From assembly GCA_030040815.1 (NCBI GenBank), contig JASHSZ010000605.1, positions 1-6,094 of the forward strand: 6,094 bases of DNA, written 5' to 3'. Of the stretch, positions 5,814 through 6,094 are shown one piece after another. The notes under the pieces were generated by a model, which ran no database searches, was not told the DNA's origin, and was given only the letters and a program-made list of their open reading frames with translations. How positions within the stretch are numbered: position 1 is the stretch's first letter; every line of letters starts with the position of its first letter. The stretch comes from Streptosporangiaceae bacterium. GTDB taxonomy: Bacteria; Actinomycetota; Actinomycetes; Streptosporangiales; Streptosporangiaceae. A program made the position numbers and the translations under genes.

Positions 5814-5853
5814 TGACCCCGTTCATGCAGGCCACAGCGGGTGCGCCGGTCGC

Positions 5854-5876
5854 GCTCCCCCCGCCTGCCCCCGGCT
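5854..5876. repeat. Direct repeat copy B, upstream of selC
   Basis: Plus-strand GCTCCCCCCGCCTGCCCCC followed by GGCT; the second copy of the repeat, about 62 bases upstream of copy A in the direction of selC transcription. It is not followed by tRNA-like sequence. It may be a duplicated tRNA 5' end or simply a C-rich motif. Confidence 0.6.
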
Positions 5877-5900
5877 GCTTCCGGGCGCCTTGATCCCAGA

Positions 5901-5920
5901 ACGATCCCCGCCGGGATCGT
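5901..5920 (-). terminator. Hairpin terminator of the right-edge gene
   Basis: A perfect 8-base-pair stem (ACGATCCC, 5901-5908; GGGATCGT, 5913-5920) with a 4-base loop. It begins at the last base of the stop codon of the minus-strand gene at 5920-6094. No T tract follows, but stem quality and position make termination likely. It insulates selC from upstream transcription. Confidence 0.7.
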
Positions 5921-6094
5921 CAGCGCGCCGGCCGCTCAGGCAGCTTCGCGCCGGGGCGCCGAAGGTACCAGCGGATGAACGCCATGATCAGGGCCGCCCG
6001 GTTCGTTCCGGCTTCCCTGGCGGCGTTGTCGAGGTCGGCCCATTCCTCATCAGGGACGCGCACGCTGCGGTGCTGGTGGTGGCCCTGACCGCCC
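5920..6094 (-). CDS. Ribbon-helix-helix-like small protein, C-terminal part (start outside window)
   Basis: An open minus-strand frame enters from the right edge and ends at TGA 5922-5920, giving 57 visible residues. After a Gly/His/Gln-rich lead it reads HRSVRVPDEEWADLDNAAREAGTNRAALIMAFIRWYLRR, then a short basic tail ending RPAR. A basic beta-strand-like segment (RSVRVPDE) followed by two helices separated by AGTNRAALI is the pattern of CopG/Arc-type ribbon-helix-helix DNA-binding proteins. Such proteins bind DNA as dimers and act as regulators, often as antitoxins, but no toxin gene is seen downstream. Codon bias is normal and the gene has its own terminator immediately after the stop. The fold call is from pattern alone; the missing N-terminus may be only a few residues or much longer. 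Confidence 0.72.
   Translation of the reverse strand, partial: GGQGHHQHRSVRVPDEEWADLDNAAREAGTNRAALIMAFIRWYLRRPGAKLPERPAR

Noticed and set aside
1..6094. CRISPR array, insertion sequence, phage or defence genes
   Set aside because: No regularly spaced repeats, transposase or phage-like proteins, or terminal inverted repeats are visible on either strand.

Overview
The window is GC-rich throughout, with strong G/C bias at third codon positions, GTG starts and few T-tract terminators. Together with the protein matches this points to a high-GC actinobacterium; genus cannot be judged. Its theme is the selenocysteine (Sec) machinery placed beside a formate dehydrogenase maturation gene. Sec-containing, molybdenum-dependent formate dehydrogenase is the obvious client, but no such selenoprotein lies inside the window.

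Layout: the left edge carries the 3' part of fdhD on the plus strand. Everything else is on the minus strand, reading right to left: a partial ribbon-helix-helix-like protein gene at the right edge (5920-6094) with its own hairpin terminator, a UCA-anticodon tRNA-Sec gene (selC, about 5713-5806), about 320 bases of non-coding DNA, an alpha/beta hydrolase gene (4510-5391), a gap with tandem hairpins and the likely selA promoter, then selA (3015-4352), selB (1054-3012), a small DUF6457-like protein gene (773-1057) and an unrecognised 79-residue protein gene (497-736). selA and selB are 2 bases apart, selB overlaps the DUF6457-like gene by an ATGA junction, and the last gene follows after 36 bases, so these four probably form one operon. 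It converges on fdhD with a 10-base gap, and a perfect hairpin there contains both stop codons.

How they work together: SelA converts Ser-tRNA-Sec, made from the selC product, to Sec-tRNA-Sec, and SelB delivers it to in-frame UGA codons. FdhD supplies sulfur to the molybdenum cofactor of formate dehydrogenase. DUF6457 domains are known to me from molybdenum-cofactor gene contexts, so the operon may join Sec decoding to cofactor supply. selD is not in the window.

The points most worth a second look are the irregular 5' half of the tRNA-Sec gene, which lies inside one copy of a roughly 22-base direct repeat; the unknown 79-residue protein encoded at the end of the sel operon; the shared convergent terminator; and an alpha/beta hydrolase without an Asp at the expected triad position. 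I do not see a clearly new multi-gene system here.
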